DNA of 64,000 bases from [Phialemoniopsis] sp. UDSM-2020 (GCA_018873225.1 JAEILZ010000001.1:5208001-5272000), one strand, 5' to 3'. Positions 1 to 11,827 are shown, counted from the first letter of the stretch. Program-made: numbers and translations. Notes: generated by a model from the sequence alone, not told the origin.

Positions 1-76
1 TTCCATCGGGTATGGTCCATATGTCGGGCTCCGATATCGATTTGGTGGTGAGGGGCTTGGGATGGGAAATGGCCAT
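1..76 (-). CDS. probable 5' end of a gene leaving the left edge (partial)
   Basis: On the minus strand an ATG at 76 opens a frame that stays free of stops to the window edge (25 codons plus one base). The sequence before it is C/A-rich, as in many fungal leaders, with AAT directly before the ATG and GCC after it. The peptide starts MAISHPKPLTTKS and matches no family I can name from so few residues. If real, it is transcribed away from the SnoaL-like gene and shares its promoter region. The short length makes this weak. Confidence 0.35.
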   Translation of the reverse strand, partial: MAISHPKPLTTKSISEPDIWTIPDG

Positions 77-828
77 ATTGGCAGGAGAGTTTGGAGGAGG
101 CTTGATCGAGGTGAGCGAATGTTCGATCACGATATCTCGCTCTTGGCCAGTCTTTGGTCAGTTGGATTTACCAAGTGGTCTGGCGCTTTGTTGCTCGAAG
201 GCAGGAAGCAATGAGTAGAATCGATCTATATGGCACGATGCGTCCGAAGACTCAACAGATCAGAGCAATCTTGAAATTATTCGATTGGAGACGTGAAAAT
301 GAACATGTTTGAAAAGCTTGGTTCTGCTTCATCGCCCTAGTGCTTGCATGTCATCCCTAGCAAGCAACGATTGCTGCCGTGCGTCTCCTCGGAGATTGTC
401 CTCGGTTCAAGAACTCGCTAAACAGTCCAGCTTTGACTACAGGCAGCTTTGAGGACATATGACAAGACAACTTCCCGTCAGAGACGACACCATGGTTGGT
501 GATACCGAGCATGCATTGACAACTTCTTTGGCAACAGAAAGAAAGTAATAACTTGATGCAGCCTCTGATGAATGACTCTATTCACACTCATCCAGTGATT
601 CCTAAACTCCCCTTGTACGGATTGAGCAACCAGCCTTTACCCCTGCCTCCACAGACCGGCCGGGCCAGAACTTTCCATGCGGAACAAGACGATTCCTCCA
701 ATACATACACATCCACCTCCACTTCCCGAGCTTGAAAAGCTTTCAGGTCATTGTCTTGTTCGTAATCCTGGCTCGTTGCCAGCATTCTGGAGAGGTTTGC
801 ATGGGTTGAAGTGGATGAGTGCGAGTCT

Positions 829-845
829 CTCGGATCCGAACCGAA
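829..845 (+). promoter_or_regulatory. CCGAACCG regulatory element, copy 1
   Basis: The sequence CTCGGATCCGAACCGAA holds a CGG-AT-CCG inverted repeat overlapping a CCG-AA-CCG direct repeat. The same 17 bases recur at 7408-7424. Zn2Cys6 factors typically bind paired CGG triplets, so this is a candidate operator for the cluster regulator; that assignment is inferred. Confidence 0.5.
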
Positions 846-878
846 AGTTTTCTCCACACCAGACAGGGCGGGCCAACT

Positions 879-886
879 CGGTTCGG
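879..886 (-). promoter_or_regulatory. CCGAACCG box, reverse orientation
   Basis: CGGTTCGG is the reverse complement of the CCGAACCG core and lies about 35 bp downstream of the first element, 225 bp before the SnoaL-like start codon. It is a paired CGG half-site with 2-bp spacing. Confidence 0.4.
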
Positions 887-1110
887 CTCAGTTTTGTGGA
901 GACCGGACCATTACAACACTCTCTTACACTGCAAAGAGGTGAAGAACGGCACGTTCAAGCAACAGTGAACGTGAATGGAAAGGATACATTGCAATGCCAT
1001 CATAAACAAGAGCTTTTCCGTGTCATGGATGGCACTTATCGGAGTGTAGCAAGCTCTCAGCACGCACTAAGCCAAGGCAAATCATCCCGAACAGCAAACC
1101 AAGTCCAATC

Positions 1111-2054
1111 ATGTCTTCTCAAAGTCAACTCGAAGCTCGCATCGTCGCGGCAGAGCGCCTGGCGCAACACGTAAGTGACTTGGCCACTACCCCCGCATCT
1201 TACCCCAGAACAATCCCTCCTCGGCTCACACACCACCCACCAGGCCTACGACCGAGGTGCCGTGGAGAATGTCTTCAGCAAGTACATGCACCTGCACAAC
1301 GTCTTCCAGGACGAACAGATCAAGCCCCTGTGGGTCAAGCGCGGTACCCCGGGCATCCACGCCCAGTACACCAACGTCGGCGTCTACACTGACTATGACA
1401 GCGTTATGGCCTACCACTCCGGCCGCCCTTCCCCCAAGGGCAAATTGATCCTGCACGAGACGACGACGCCCCTCATCGAGGTCGCCGAGGACGGCGAAAC
1501 GGCCAAGGGCTTCTGGCTCATGGCCGGCGTCGAGTCCGGCCTGTCCCAGCCGGGCAACGTCGGCGCCATGCCCGAGGACCTGTACGAGCCCCACGACAAG
1601 GATGTCGACGGCCAGCGTGTGTGGGCTCACTGGGTATGGTGCCAGTACGCGCTCGACTTTTTGAAGCAGGATGGTGAGTGGAAGATCTGGCACTTTCGAT
1701 GCCTTGAGGTCGCGAGGGCTCCGTACAACGAGAATTGGATCACGTTCGCCTCCAAGAATCAGGTCGCGTTCGAGAAGGTAAGATTCAAACGGAGTTCACA
1801 GGGTCTCTTGTGGTCGCATGCTGACAATTTTGGCTAGGACCTTGCGTACTTTGGTGATGATGGCAAAGCCGTCTTCATGCCGACTCCGGATCAACCTGCC
1901 GAGAAGGTTAGTAAAGCTCACTGTTCGTTTACTGCTGTACGTTTGATTGATCTCAGAATAGAAGGCGGATATCTACGGGCCCAACAGGGTAAGGAAATTG
2001 GACGTGACACTACCTGCACCATACACGACGTTCAGCGCAGTGGAGGAATACTAG
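1111..2054 (+). CDS. SnoaL-like (NTF2-fold) protein
   Basis: Four exons (1111-1170, 1244-1777, 1838-1906, 1962-2054) join in phase to 251 residues. After a short N-terminal helix the protein shows the SnoaL-like pattern of a conical alpha+beta barrel: an AYDRGAVENVFSKYM helix, a LILHETTTPLIEVAEDGETAKGFW strand region in the middle, and a DGEWKIWHFRCLEVAR stretch near residue 170. The C-terminal LPAPYTTF resembles the usual end of this family. SnoaL-like proteins include cyclases, isomerases and dehydratases, some of them in fungal meroterpenoid pathways, though those are usually near 140 residues. The substrate is unknown. It has no signal peptide, so it is probably cytosolic. The CCGAACCG boxes lie 225-280 bp upstream. 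Confidence 0.85.
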
Positions 2055-2602
2055 TGAGGACTGGGGTTTACTCGATTTTCAAGCGTGAGGCAGATAAAAG
2101 CATAACAGCTGGTGAGACCAAAACGTGCATGATACATCGAGTGTGGTAACCTATTATGTCGTTAATAAGAATTCCAGCAATGGAATGAAAGCTGTCAGTG
2201 GGTGGCACACCTTTGTACTTGTGCTTGGACATCATGTTTCTATATATCCCATCCCCGCAGTAAAATAGTCGCAAATGAAAGGTTCCTGTAAAGGAATAAA
2301 AATGTGATTCACTCAAGTATTTTACTAAGTGAGATAGGTGCCTAGGATTACTTGCCATAGTGAGGCAACCTTGCGCGCGCGTTGGGTTGCAATCGGCGAC
2401 ATTTCTTTTGTTGATCCGAGACGCGTTGGTCATTGGCTATTAACCGTGCGTGGTGAGGCATACTACCAGGCAAACTGTGCCCAAGCGAGGCTGAGTTGGG
2501 AATGCCCGATAGAAGCCCACCTGGGTCCAATCTGAAGTATTCCAATGTGATGGTCGAGGTTTTCGCACAGAACACAAACTTTGCTTGGTGCATAGCTTGA
2601 AG
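2055..2602. other. intergenic region
   Basis: Between two plus-strand genes. I see no gene, TATA box or repeat worth naming; overlapping short minus-strand frames lack any motif. Confidence 0.6.
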
Positions 2603-4536
2603 ATGGGCTTGAAGGGGTACAATTGCACTTTTGAAGCTCGGGGCGATGAGCTTGAACCGTATGGCGATGTTGCAGGACCAGGCGTAAGTTCAATCAGAGA
2701 GAAGTAGCAGCCGTAATTTTGCATGCTAATGTACTGACACAACACCAGGTTCTTGCTGGATTCTTAGGAACTGCATGGCTTGCAGTCGCGCTTGTTGTTC
2801 TTCATTATGCGATCGCCTTCAGACCTGACGAAAATCCATTTTCGACAGAAGAACAAGCCCAAACCGAGGCAAATTCACATAATGTTCGATGGAAAGCCAA
2901 CCCCATCGATGTACTAGTAAAGACCTCCTTGGACAAAGTGGCCCTCAAAGTGAGCCCTAGCTGGCTCGAAGTGATTGAGAAGGTATGTCTGATCCAAGCT
3001 ACTAGTATGTCATAAGGTTAACAGTTCGCTCGGGCAAGTAGTCTATCCTGAGCATGTGCGACATACAAATTATCACTGGCTGCGGTCTTCTTGTTAGCGG
3101 ATTTGCAGACCTTTGGAACGGCATCTCAGCATATCATTTCTTGCTCGTTGCCCGAGTTGCATGGTTCTCAAATGTTACCCACATATGTGGACTCACAGTC
3201 CTCCGCAAGTACCTCAGTGCTCATCCAATTGAAAGATGGGGACGGTTAGGATCTATGATCCTGTTGTCCATTATGCTGCTTGTCGCATTGGGGCCGGCAT
3301 TCTTCTTCAACTGGACACACGGAAAAGAGGGAACCGCGAGCCTGCCAGGGACTGATGCGATGTGTCTTTACAACATCCCTAGGGCTCTAGACTGGCACAC
3401 CAAGTCCACATCCAAGTCCCTGGAGTCTCCCTTACAGCTGCAAGAGACGACCGCTTTTCAGTCCGAATTGATTTCGGTCTTGCTCTTAGTCTTGAGCTTG
3501 GTCAGCCATGCAACAAAGCTGCACGGCCGTCTTTCCACGGCGATTGAGACCTGTCGAACGTTCTGTAGTAGCTGGTATGTCCGCTTCATCTCTCATCTCA
3601 AACGAGATGGCACAAAAGTCACAGGACTGCGGCGGGTACGGATTCGTCGTACTCTGCTCTACATCAATGTGGCAAATCTAGTCATGTTCCGCTTGTTGTG
3701 TGATATACTCACTTCAACTTTATCAGATGTGAGTTTAACCATTGGTTTTAAGATTATGTTAATCAAAAGCACTGACGTTCCTCAAGGTTTACTGGCTACT
3801 GATTTGCGCGATATGGGGGACGATCAAGCTCTTCTTGGCCAAGTCCTCAGCAACTGTGGCTGAGAATGACTGGAATTTCGGTCAGATTCTTCCAGTGTTC
3901 CTCCTCGTTGGCCCGCTAGCCACATGCGTCAAGGTCGCTTGGGAGTCTAAGGCCACCAGCTCAACTCCGCTCTCAGCCTTAGCAGCGAGTAGCGAAGCTA
4001 ATCGCGATCTGGGCCCAGAAGATGATTTGGTCTTCCACGATCTGAGTCAATCCTTAGATTCCCCGGACATGAGGCATTTCAGCTTGCAAGTCACGACTCT
4101 TGCCAACAGAAACTATTACGACTGCACGAGTTGCTTATGGATTTCCCCAGCAATCGACCTAGTGTGCTGTCAAGCGTTTGTAGCGTCACTTTTTATTTTT
4201 ATGAGCCTTGCAGATGGCAAATTCAGTACTGCGTTGATATTGGCGAACTATACTTTCATGCTCATTTTCACGTTCCCTACAGCAACCTACCTTTTCATTC
4301 TCCTCTGCATATCGTCCGAAAATTACGTTCCTAAAAAGCGACACGTTTGGGTATACAATAGTGTTATGGTTTTGGTCTTCATTCTATACTCATGCTATAA
4401 CCTTTGGATCTCCTCCATTCTTTCACCACCCTCGTCAACCCCTGACTACCTAGTGATGGATTACCTCACACTATCCATCTCTGCGTTTGTTGGCATCATT
4501 GAAAGTTTTGGGCTTGGATTGATGTTGCTTTTCTAA
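2603..4536 (+). CDS. uncharacterised multi-pass membrane protein
   Basis: Four exons (2603-2683, 2749-2982, 3042-3728, 3787-4536) give 583 residues. The start is the first in-frame ATG and leads into a short extracellular-type segment ending DVAGPG. About eight hydrophobic spans follow, among them VLAGFLGTAWLAVALVVLHYA, the block around CDIQIITGCGLLVSGF, AWFSNVTHICGLTVLRKYL, and four near the C-terminus. The layout DxQIxTG followed by AWFSxxTHxxxLxxLRxYL recurs in a large group of unnamed fungal membrane proteins. No transport, enzyme or receptor motif is visible. Exon 3 starts at the TAG acceptor ending at 3041, because the preceding frame has a stop. The gene ends 640 bp before the convergent MFS gene, and a role in the cluster is unproven. 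Confidence 0.75.
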
Positions 4537-5175
4537 TACAAGTTAAACGCTTTCATTTCTTATCTTCGACATGCTACTTCAAAACAAATATCTGCACTAA
4601 GAGGCAAGGCTTGACGCTGCTGATTCTAATGTAGCACTTTAACACGTTTCGTGAAACTTGTCCGATAAGCAAGCGTCAATCGCTTCGAGACCAAGAGCGA
4701 TGATAGAATGTGAAACCATACTTGACATTAATTCTCTCAAGCGCCTGGTCATTACAAGGTACTTAGAGACGAGTGACGAGATTAATGGCGGGTCTTGCAT
4801 TTAGACCCTATGATATAAACAACCTCTATGGGATCTAATTTGACCTCTGGCTTGAAGGTTTGACTGCTGACCGCGCATGCGGATGCCCGGACTTGGATCC
4901 GAGATCTGAACTCTGAGCCCGACCACGGATTCAGACAGGGGCTGGGTTTGGAATTGTTGTACCCACCCTCCAAAGCGCACGTTCCCAACATTGAACACGA
5001 CTTTCCAAGATGTGTTGTCATTAAGCTATATCCTGAGGGATGTGGAGCTGGCAAACACGAGCCCATAATAATTCCTACGTCAAATCAGAAGAACAGGAAG
5101 TACTACAGATACCCTTGATAACTGGTAGTTTCTGTCGAACAGAAGCCTATCATAACGATCCCAGAAATTGCGTAC
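4537..5175. other. intergenic region between convergent genes
   Basis: Holds the 3' flanks of the membrane protein (plus) and the first MFS gene (minus). The minus-strand frame at 4782-5066 has no motif. Nothing else seen. Confidence 0.6.
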
Positions 5176-6969
5176 TTAGTCAGTACTTTCAACCCCCCAA
5201 CGCTTCTCCATTTTGGCTATATACTGGCGCCACTTCGGATTGAAGTAGTAAATAGGAATACCCAGAAAAAAACATGCGCCGAAAATACCTGATAGCACAC
5301 CGAAGGCGTAGTGAAACCCGCCCTTGTTCATCAACGGCGTGAGGGTGTTTGTGAAACCAAACGAGATAATGTTCTTGCTGCCGACGACCATAACCAGTGC
5401 TGGGCCGGGGTGCTTGCCACACGCTTCGGAGGCAAACGTGGTCGAGACAATGAGAACGCAGACCCAAGCAGCTTGGTAGAACGTGTAGGAGAGCACTGGA
5501 CCCCACGCGCCAGATCCCTCGGCGGTCCAGCCATACACCAAAATCATGGCGAAGCCCAGAAGACCAGGAAGGATTAAGACGGTAAGACGGTGCTCGGGCT
5601 TGTGGATACCGTGGTTGCGCTTTGCTAGCCACAGCACAAACGAATCGCCCATGAAGGTAGCGTAAAGAGTGCCAAGTATGGGCCCGACGATTCCGCCAAT
5701 GTTGATCAGTCCGACGTCCTTGGCAGCCCAGCCGTAGGCTTGGAGCACGCCGTCATAGGTCAAAGACATGTCGATGGTGCACCCGAGCGTTATGGAACTA
5801 ACCAAGATGGTAAAAATGATGGCCGGCGATGTCAGGCACTGGAACATGCGTGCCCAGGACAACCAGATCATGCGCAGCGGCTCCGGGTGTGGGTTGGGGA
5901 AGGGTTTCAGCTTCTGGGCGTACGATGTACGCGGGACATCTCCATCGTCACCGCTGCTGTTGATACGCTGTTGCTCCAAGTAGTCCTGGGCCTCATCGTC
6001 TCCAAGAACGTGCGTGACGCCGAACTCATCGGTGATAATGACAGTGCCATCGATGCTGGTGGCCGGGCGGCTGAAGCGGGTCTCGAAGCCGGCAGCGATA
6101 GCTAGCACGAGACCAATGGCTACAGCAATGGTGAAGATCCAATAGTACCATCTCCAGCCAAGGTCCGCGTTGATGTAGCTAGCGACAATGTTGAGCACAT
6201 TACTGAAGATGCTCTGCGTCATCCAGTACAGGCCAAAGACTTTGCTGCGCTGGTGCAGAAACGTGACTTCAGTGAGCATAAGCGGCAGAAGAGACTCAGT
6301 AGAGCCAGTTGCAAGACCTTGGATGACTCGGGCACCAAGATGGCCGCTGTAGCTGTTCTGCACGGCAGCGCCGATGGTCGCACCCAGGAGGACGATTGTC
6401 GATCCGATGAAAACGGGGCGCCGACCTAGGGCAAGCGCAAGTGGAAGAATTATGTAGTTTCCTAGATTCAGTCAGTCTTGGATAGGTAATAGAGATTGTT
6501 AGGCAATCACACATACCCAAACCAATGGCGAGCGACGGAATCGTGAGAAGGTAGGTGATGTCCTGCATGCCGTGACCTTGAGGACCGTACATCATGCCAA
6601 AAGTTCCTAGGATAGGCCCCAGACCACCGGCAAGAGCCAGACTGAGAAGAGCTAGTGAACGGTCAGCAAGGCTTCTAGATCATGCGGGATGATGTACTTA
6701 CAGAACCAGCAGCAACAGACGATCAGCGCAGCCTTCTCCCAGGTCTTGAAGTTCAAGGGATCGTTGGGGTTGCTTGAAGGCACAGGCAGCCGTCTAATGT
6801 GCCCTTCTCTGTCGACGAGCAAGGCATTGCCTTCGACGTGCTCGTGACCATGGGCAGGCCGAACCTTCTCTGCGTGGGTAGAGTCCTGGCAGACATCTTG
6901 CACAGGCGTTTGTTTAATCTCAGCTGCGCCTTGCGCAGATGGCTGCTGTCTCTCCAGATCGGCTGACAT
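5176..6969 (-). CDS. MFS transporter, DHA1-like (MFS1)
   Basis: Three exons (6969-6702, 6651-6517, 6461-5176) give 562 residues. A hydrophilic N-terminus of about 65 residues ends in SSNPNDPLNFKTWEKAA, the motif that precedes helix 1 in many fungal DHA1-type carriers. Twelve helices follow, with a loop motif LGRRPVFIGS after helix 2 and a long acidic central loop (near residues 265-310) holding INSSGDDGDVPRTSYAQ. The C-terminal domain ends GIPIYYFNPKWRQYI. The protein would sit in the plasma or vacuolar membrane and move a small organic compound by proton antiport; the substrate cannot be read from sequence. It is divergent from PhyH1 and resembles MFS2, so the pair probably arose by duplication. 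Confidence 0.88.
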
Positions 6970-7313
6970 GTCTGGTCCTGAATGAGTCTTCAGCTGATGG
7001 TATGTAGAGACCTAGGATGCACTCTTGCCCCAATGAGATTGAAGCAAGACTCCGAGGATCAGCGAGTCCGACCCTTTCTGTGGAATATATCTTGACCCCG
7101 GTCGACGATGGCTCCTCCACTTCACGATGCGGGGACAGTGTCGACTCCGACGCACCGGGCTGGACCCTGAGCTTGAAGAGAACCCTGACCGTCACGCGGG
7201 CGTTGCCCTGGATCTGTTCCTTGGGCATTGCAGAATTATGCAGGTGGTGGAGTCCGGGGAAATCGTGGAGTACAGAGTAAACTCTGTTGAGCCGAATACT
7301 AGCGTCTCACCAA

Positions 7314-7321
7314 CCGAACCG
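7314..7321 (+). promoter_or_regulatory. CCGAACCG box
   Basis: An exact CCGAACCG about 90 bp before the 17-bp element, in the MFS1/PhyH1 divergent promoter. Confidence 0.4.
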
Positions 7322-7407
7322 GCGTGGAAGGTGTGAGAAGATTTGGACAATCCGGGGGGATCCACATCAAGACCCCGGTCAAAAGCGACTAGCTTCCAAG
7401 CCAAGTC

Positions 7408-7424
7408 CTCGGATCCGAACCGAA
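7408..7424 (+). promoter_or_regulatory. CCGAACCG regulatory element, copy 2
   Basis: CTCGGATCCGAACCGAA, identical over 17 bases to 829-845. Both copies have the same orientation relative to the downstream plus-strand gene. Confidence 0.55.
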
Positions 7425-7623
7425 GCAAGTGTCAGTATCTCGGATCACGGATGGCAACATGGCCTGACATTCCAGTGAGCATTGCCACCTACAATGGGTA
7501 TTTTAATGCTGAATGGGATGTCGACAGCAGCATGGAAAGAATCCGATCTCATCCAGTACAATCAAGCCATTCACTAAACCTAAATCGCTCTACCACTTCT
7601 TGACCTACATACACAGCACCAGC

Positions 7624-8833
7624 ATGGCCACCGAGACCGTGACTGCCGGCACCACTGCCGGTTCCCTCAACCTCAGGGCCAAGGGTGCCCGTATGCTCAT
7701 GGATGGCACTGATCCCAAGTTCGGTGACTGGCGTGATGACCTGCTCCGTGATGGCTACGCTGTCATCAAGGGAGCCATTCCAGAGAAGCGGGCTCTTCAG
7801 TATGCGGATAAGATGTATTCGCTGATTGAATCATTGTGAGCTCTGTCTCGTCAAATTTGGAAACACCCCGCAGATTTTACTGACTGACGACAGTGGTCTT
7901 GGCTATGACCGCAATGATCCCGAGACTGTCCACCCCGACAAGCTGCCTGTCATCAACGAGAAGGGCATGATTCTTAACTACGGCGCTTGCCATGAGGACT
8001 TTGTTTGGGCTGTGCGCTCAGAGCCTGGTGTCGTCGGCGCTTTCGAGAAGGTCTACGACACGGAAGATTTGCTCGTCTCGTTCGACACCATCAACTATGG
8101 CTTCGCCAACCGAAAGAACCTACCGGCCAACAACCCCTGGCCTCACCAAGACCAGGATCCTGATCGGCCAGGTTTCCGCTGCCTCCAGGGTCTTGTTAAC
8201 CTTCTACCCAACGGCCCTAATGATGGTGGCCTCATTGTCTGCAAAGGCGGCCATGCCAGCAGTGAGCAGTTCCACAACGACATCCGTGGCACCGAGGAGA
8301 GGATTCCCGCCTGGACCAAGGAGTGGTACGGCTACACTGATAAGGGAATGAAGTGGCTCGAGGAGCATGGTTACGAGTGGATTAAGGTCGAAGCTAACCC
8401 CGGCGACCTGATTGTCTGTAAGTGAAAGTCCATTTAGCTGGTAGGACGTCTAGAAGGTATTGGATCTAATTCAGATTACAGGGGACTCGCGAACTCCTCA
8501 CTACAACGTTCCTGTTAAGAGCAAGCAGGACAGAATGGCCATCTACACTTGCTTCATGCCCGTGGCCGATGCTTCACAAGAGGACCTCCTGCGCAAGAAG
8601 GCTGCTTATGAGGGTAAGTCATGGATGGTACTCCCCCACCTCGATTGATGCTAACCTCGTCCCTAGCCCGCGTCGGAACCACCCACTGGCCCAACGCTCT
8701 GCACTCTGGTACTAACAAGGCAATGCGGAATGGCAAGCCTGACGCTATCCAGCGGGACAGGCCTCTCAACGATGCTGTGCTCAGTGAGCGGGCATTAAGG
8801 TTGACGGGCATCCCATACATTAAGGCGCAGTAA
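7624..8833 (+). CDS. phytanoyl-CoA dioxygenase-like (PhyH) enzyme, paralog 1
   Basis: Four exons (7624-7835, 7894-8417, 8482-8613, 8667-8833) give 344 residues. The fold is that of non-haem Fe(II)/2-oxoglutarate oxygenases. The iron-binding H-x-D lies in WPHQDQDPDR and the distal histidine in WDSRTPHYN; the QGLVNLLPNGPNDGGL segment between them forms the jelly-roll core. Family members hydroxylate, desaturate or rearrange lipids and natural products such as fungal meroterpenoids. There is no signal peptide, so cytosolic. It matches PhyH2 in gene order of motifs and in the start of the C-terminal exon (THWP then a PMRNG/AMRNG stretch). It is divergent from MFS1 and carries the shared 17-bp element upstream. 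The substrate is unknown. Confidence 0.9.
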
Positions 8834-9573
8834 ATGAATATTCACATTTGCTTGGGACAATATGACGGCATCTATTTTTCGTGTACTACATAAATAGAAG
8901 ATTGAACGTTCGCTACGATTTCATCACATGGCCAGACTTGACCTGAAACGTAAAGGATGAAATGAACGCTTTGTTTGCTCGACTCAGTAACCGGATGCGT
9001 TCCGCGATGTGTCCGCAAAGATTCCTCATGGAAGATCTGCCGTTCGGACCATTAATTGAATTGGTGGACACGCCAAGATAGAGTTTCCACTATCCATTTG
9101 AGACAAGCTTTGCTCGTTTCTCCGTTCCTTTGATTTGTGTGACAGGGGCTCCGTTCCGATTGTTGCCCCCAGTCGTGAGTCCGGCTCACACAATCCGGAG
9201 TAGCTCCTCAAGAGCGAGCATCCCCGCACTAGCGAACAAGCCATCCTTCGGCTCGCTGCTCGGTTCATCTCCCACCCCCACGGGGTAAGCTCTCGCAAGA
9301 ATTATCGGAATCGCACCGCCCCCCCTCGCATGGCTTCTTCATCACAGCGGTTCATGGCCATCTCAGGGGGGACCAATGACTTGAGGTTGATTGTGAATGT
9401 AGCAGGGGTTCTCACACGCCTCCTCAACAACTTATAACCCGTCGTTTTCCCCATCTTCTGTCACTCGATCTTGCTTTTGGCCAGTGTGAGTCAGGACTTC
9501 GGCCGCCCAAAAGCAGCCATAGCATTCAACTGGTTCTCTCAGCCTTTGCAAACACAGCTTCAGTCTTGTCAGC
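8834..9573. promoter_or_regulatory. intergenic region with MFS2 promoter
   Basis: No gene seen. A CCGTTCCG direct repeat lies at 9151-9158, a variant of the CCGAACCG boxes elsewhere in the cluster. A TTATAA-type box lies near 9432, about 140 bp before the MFS2 start codon. Confidence 0.45.
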
Positions 9574-11529
9574 ATGTCAGACCCAAAGGGTGCAGCCGAT
9601 CATTATGAGATCGCTGTCGAAGAACCTCTCAAGCCGGTGGCCCCTCCTCCGCCCGAGAACTTCGATGGCGACGTGAATCTCGCCACGGGCGATGGGATCA
9701 CATACCTCATTCCAGCCCCCAGTGCTGATCCGAGAGGTACGAAGTCTTGACGTCCCAACGAATACACTTATCGGCTGACGCGAAGCGCCTAGATCCCTTG
9801 AACATGCCGCTGTACAGGAAGTTGGTATGTGTTGCGGACTTGCTTACCGACGGTTGTCACAATGACTAAAATCTTATGCCAGATCCTTCTCGGGATGGTC
9901 TGCGCCTTCAGTAGCATTGGGTTGACTATGGTTGGTGGACTTGTGAGTCTATTGACCTACCCTGTCGCGATCTTTGTTGATTAGACTAACAGACAGTCTA
10001 GGGTGGTCTTCTCAACATGTTCATTCCTATCTATGTGGCCGAAGGACGCACCGTGGCAGATATCACTCGTAAGCCCCTAGACAGGAGAATCGAGTGCTTG
10101 AATGCACCGCTGACTGGGCTGCAGATCTAATGACATATCCCACGCTGTTCATGGGCATCGGCAACTTCGTTGGTATGCCACTTGCACTCGCCATTGGCCG
10201 TCGCCCCGTCTATCTTGGGTCCTGCGTGGTGATGCTGGTAGCCTGTGTTCTCTGTGCTACTCAAAAGACCTACGAGTGGCACCTGGCATCCCGCATGGTC
10301 CTTGGTTTAGCCGCCGGTCAGAGCGAGGCCCTCTGCCCCCTCATGGTACAGGAAACCTTCTTCCTCCACGAGCGCGCCAAGTACCAGATGATCTTCACTG
10401 CTGGCGGCAACATTCTAACCACCATATACACTCTTCTCACGTCTTACATCGGCAAGGGCATCGGCTCTCGGGGTTGGTATGGGTTGGGATCCGGACTTTC
10501 TGGGTTGGTCCTGGTTCTGAGTCTCTTCCTTGTTCCTGAGACCAAGTACGACCGTCCGTTGGCTGCGTACCAAGGCGAGACAGCCAAGGTCAGCACTTTC
10601 GCCGGTCAGTCTGAGAACGACGTGCAGCGCACTGTTTCGTATAATGTCCAGCGCATCGCGACTACCGACACACGCGAGTTCGACTTGATCAACTTCCAGC
10701 CGCGCACTCTGGCGTCAGACATGCGTATCTTTGTCAACAAGCCCGACTGGGCTGAAGGTATTCGGACGGTACAGCGCATGTTTGTGGTCATGCTATTCCC
10801 TGATATGTTCTGGGCATTCGTGAGTTTTTTTCCACAACTATACCCGACGATTGCTCTTTGCTGACCTGCTCTTCATAGTTGCTCAATGGGCTTACCCTCG
10901 GAGTCAACGTAGCCATGAGTACCACATACGGCAATATCCTCAGTGCCCCCCCATACAGCTGGGCCGACCAGAACATCTCCTTCGCCATGGCGGGCCAGAT
11001 CGTCGTCTCCTTCATCGAACTTCCCCTGTTCGGCTGGGGCTCAGACTGGCTCGTCAAGAGCCTGGCTAGGCGGCAAGGTGGTGTGCACCACCCGCAGCAC
11101 CGACTCGTGCCGCTGGTCATCCCTGCGATAGCTGGTGTGATCGCCGCCATCCTCTACGGACAGGCCGCCGCGCACCCGGAGCGCCTTCACTGGTTTGCCA
11201 TTGTCTTCGCCGTCAACGCCTACTATTTCTGCTTTGCTGGCGCCAACCAGTCCGGGATCGTCTATTCGCTCGACTCATACCCGACGCGCTCCGGCCCCGC
11301 GCTGGTCGTCATCTGTGCACTTCGCGGTGTGCTCAGCTTTGGCACTTCCTACGCTGTGCAGCCATTCATCGAGCTCAAGGGTTACGATGGGGCGTTCCTC
11401 GTCTATGGTATCCTCACAGCCGTGGTGTCTGCCATTGGAATCCCGATCTACTTCTTCAGCCCTAAGATCCGAGCCTTCTGCTCCAAGTTTGCGGTGCAAA
11501 CTAGCGATACCAAGCCGACCTACTCCTAG
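9574..11529 (+). CDS. MFS transporter, DHA1-like (MFS2)
   Basis: Six exons (9574-9736, 9793-9824, 9883-9942, 10002-10068, 10125-10819, 10879-11529) give 555 residues. The second exon is only 32 nt. The N-terminus is hydrophilic with a Pro run. DPLNMPLYRKLILLGM leads into helix 1, LGRRPVYLGS-type signal is seen as AIGRRPVYLGS after helix 2, and an acidic loop separates the two halves. The C-terminus ends GIPIYFFSPKIRAFC. It shares with MFS1 the stretch around GLAxGxSExLxPLM, the xLHxRxK segment and the closing IPIYxFxPK motif. It is predicted to be a membrane carrier for a cluster compound; substrate and direction are not readable. Confidence 0.88.
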
Positions 11530-11827
11530 TTGCTGGGCCCAGTCGCACTAGGCAATCCCCGTGTCGGAGAGGCCACAAACGCTCTATCTCAATGATAGAA
11601 ACGGTGCAGAATGCTGATGGAAGTTCATGTTGACGCTGGGGGTTCTGCATGAGACTGGTAGTTCAAGGGAGCAGTGGGATGGTTTCTTCATGCGTATTCG
11701 TAATCAAGTTACTCATAGGGAGATGATGCGATGCATTCAATAAGTCAGGAACTTTTACATAATTCAATATCTCAAGAGTATCAAGCGTATCATCGCATTG
11801 CACATCACTGAATTATAGAAATGTATT

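Larger units (their letters stand above)
77..1110. other. intergenic region, possible bidirectional promoter
   Basis: No convincing gene. Overlapping frames at 553-735 and 677-1174 have no recognisable motif and read into the SnoaL start in another frame. The stretch holds the 17-bp CCGAACCGA element and a reverse-oriented CGGTTCGG box, annotated separately. Confidence 0.6.
6970..7623. promoter_or_regulatory. divergent promoter region of MFS1 and PhyH1
   Basis: The 654 bp between the two start codons hold no gene. They carry a CCGAACCG box at 7314-7321 and the second copy of the 17-bp element at 7408-7424, roughly 200 bp from the PhyH1 start. The arrangement suggests that one regulator controls both genes. 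Confidence 0.6.

Noticed and set aside
677..1174. 165-codon plus-strand frame overlapping the SnoaL start
   Set aside because: No domain, composition like promoter sequence, and it conflicts with the well-supported SnoaL exon 1 in another frame.
1226..1693. Long antisense frame in SnoaL exon 2
   Set aside because: A shadow caused by GC-rich third codon positions of the real exon; no family signature.
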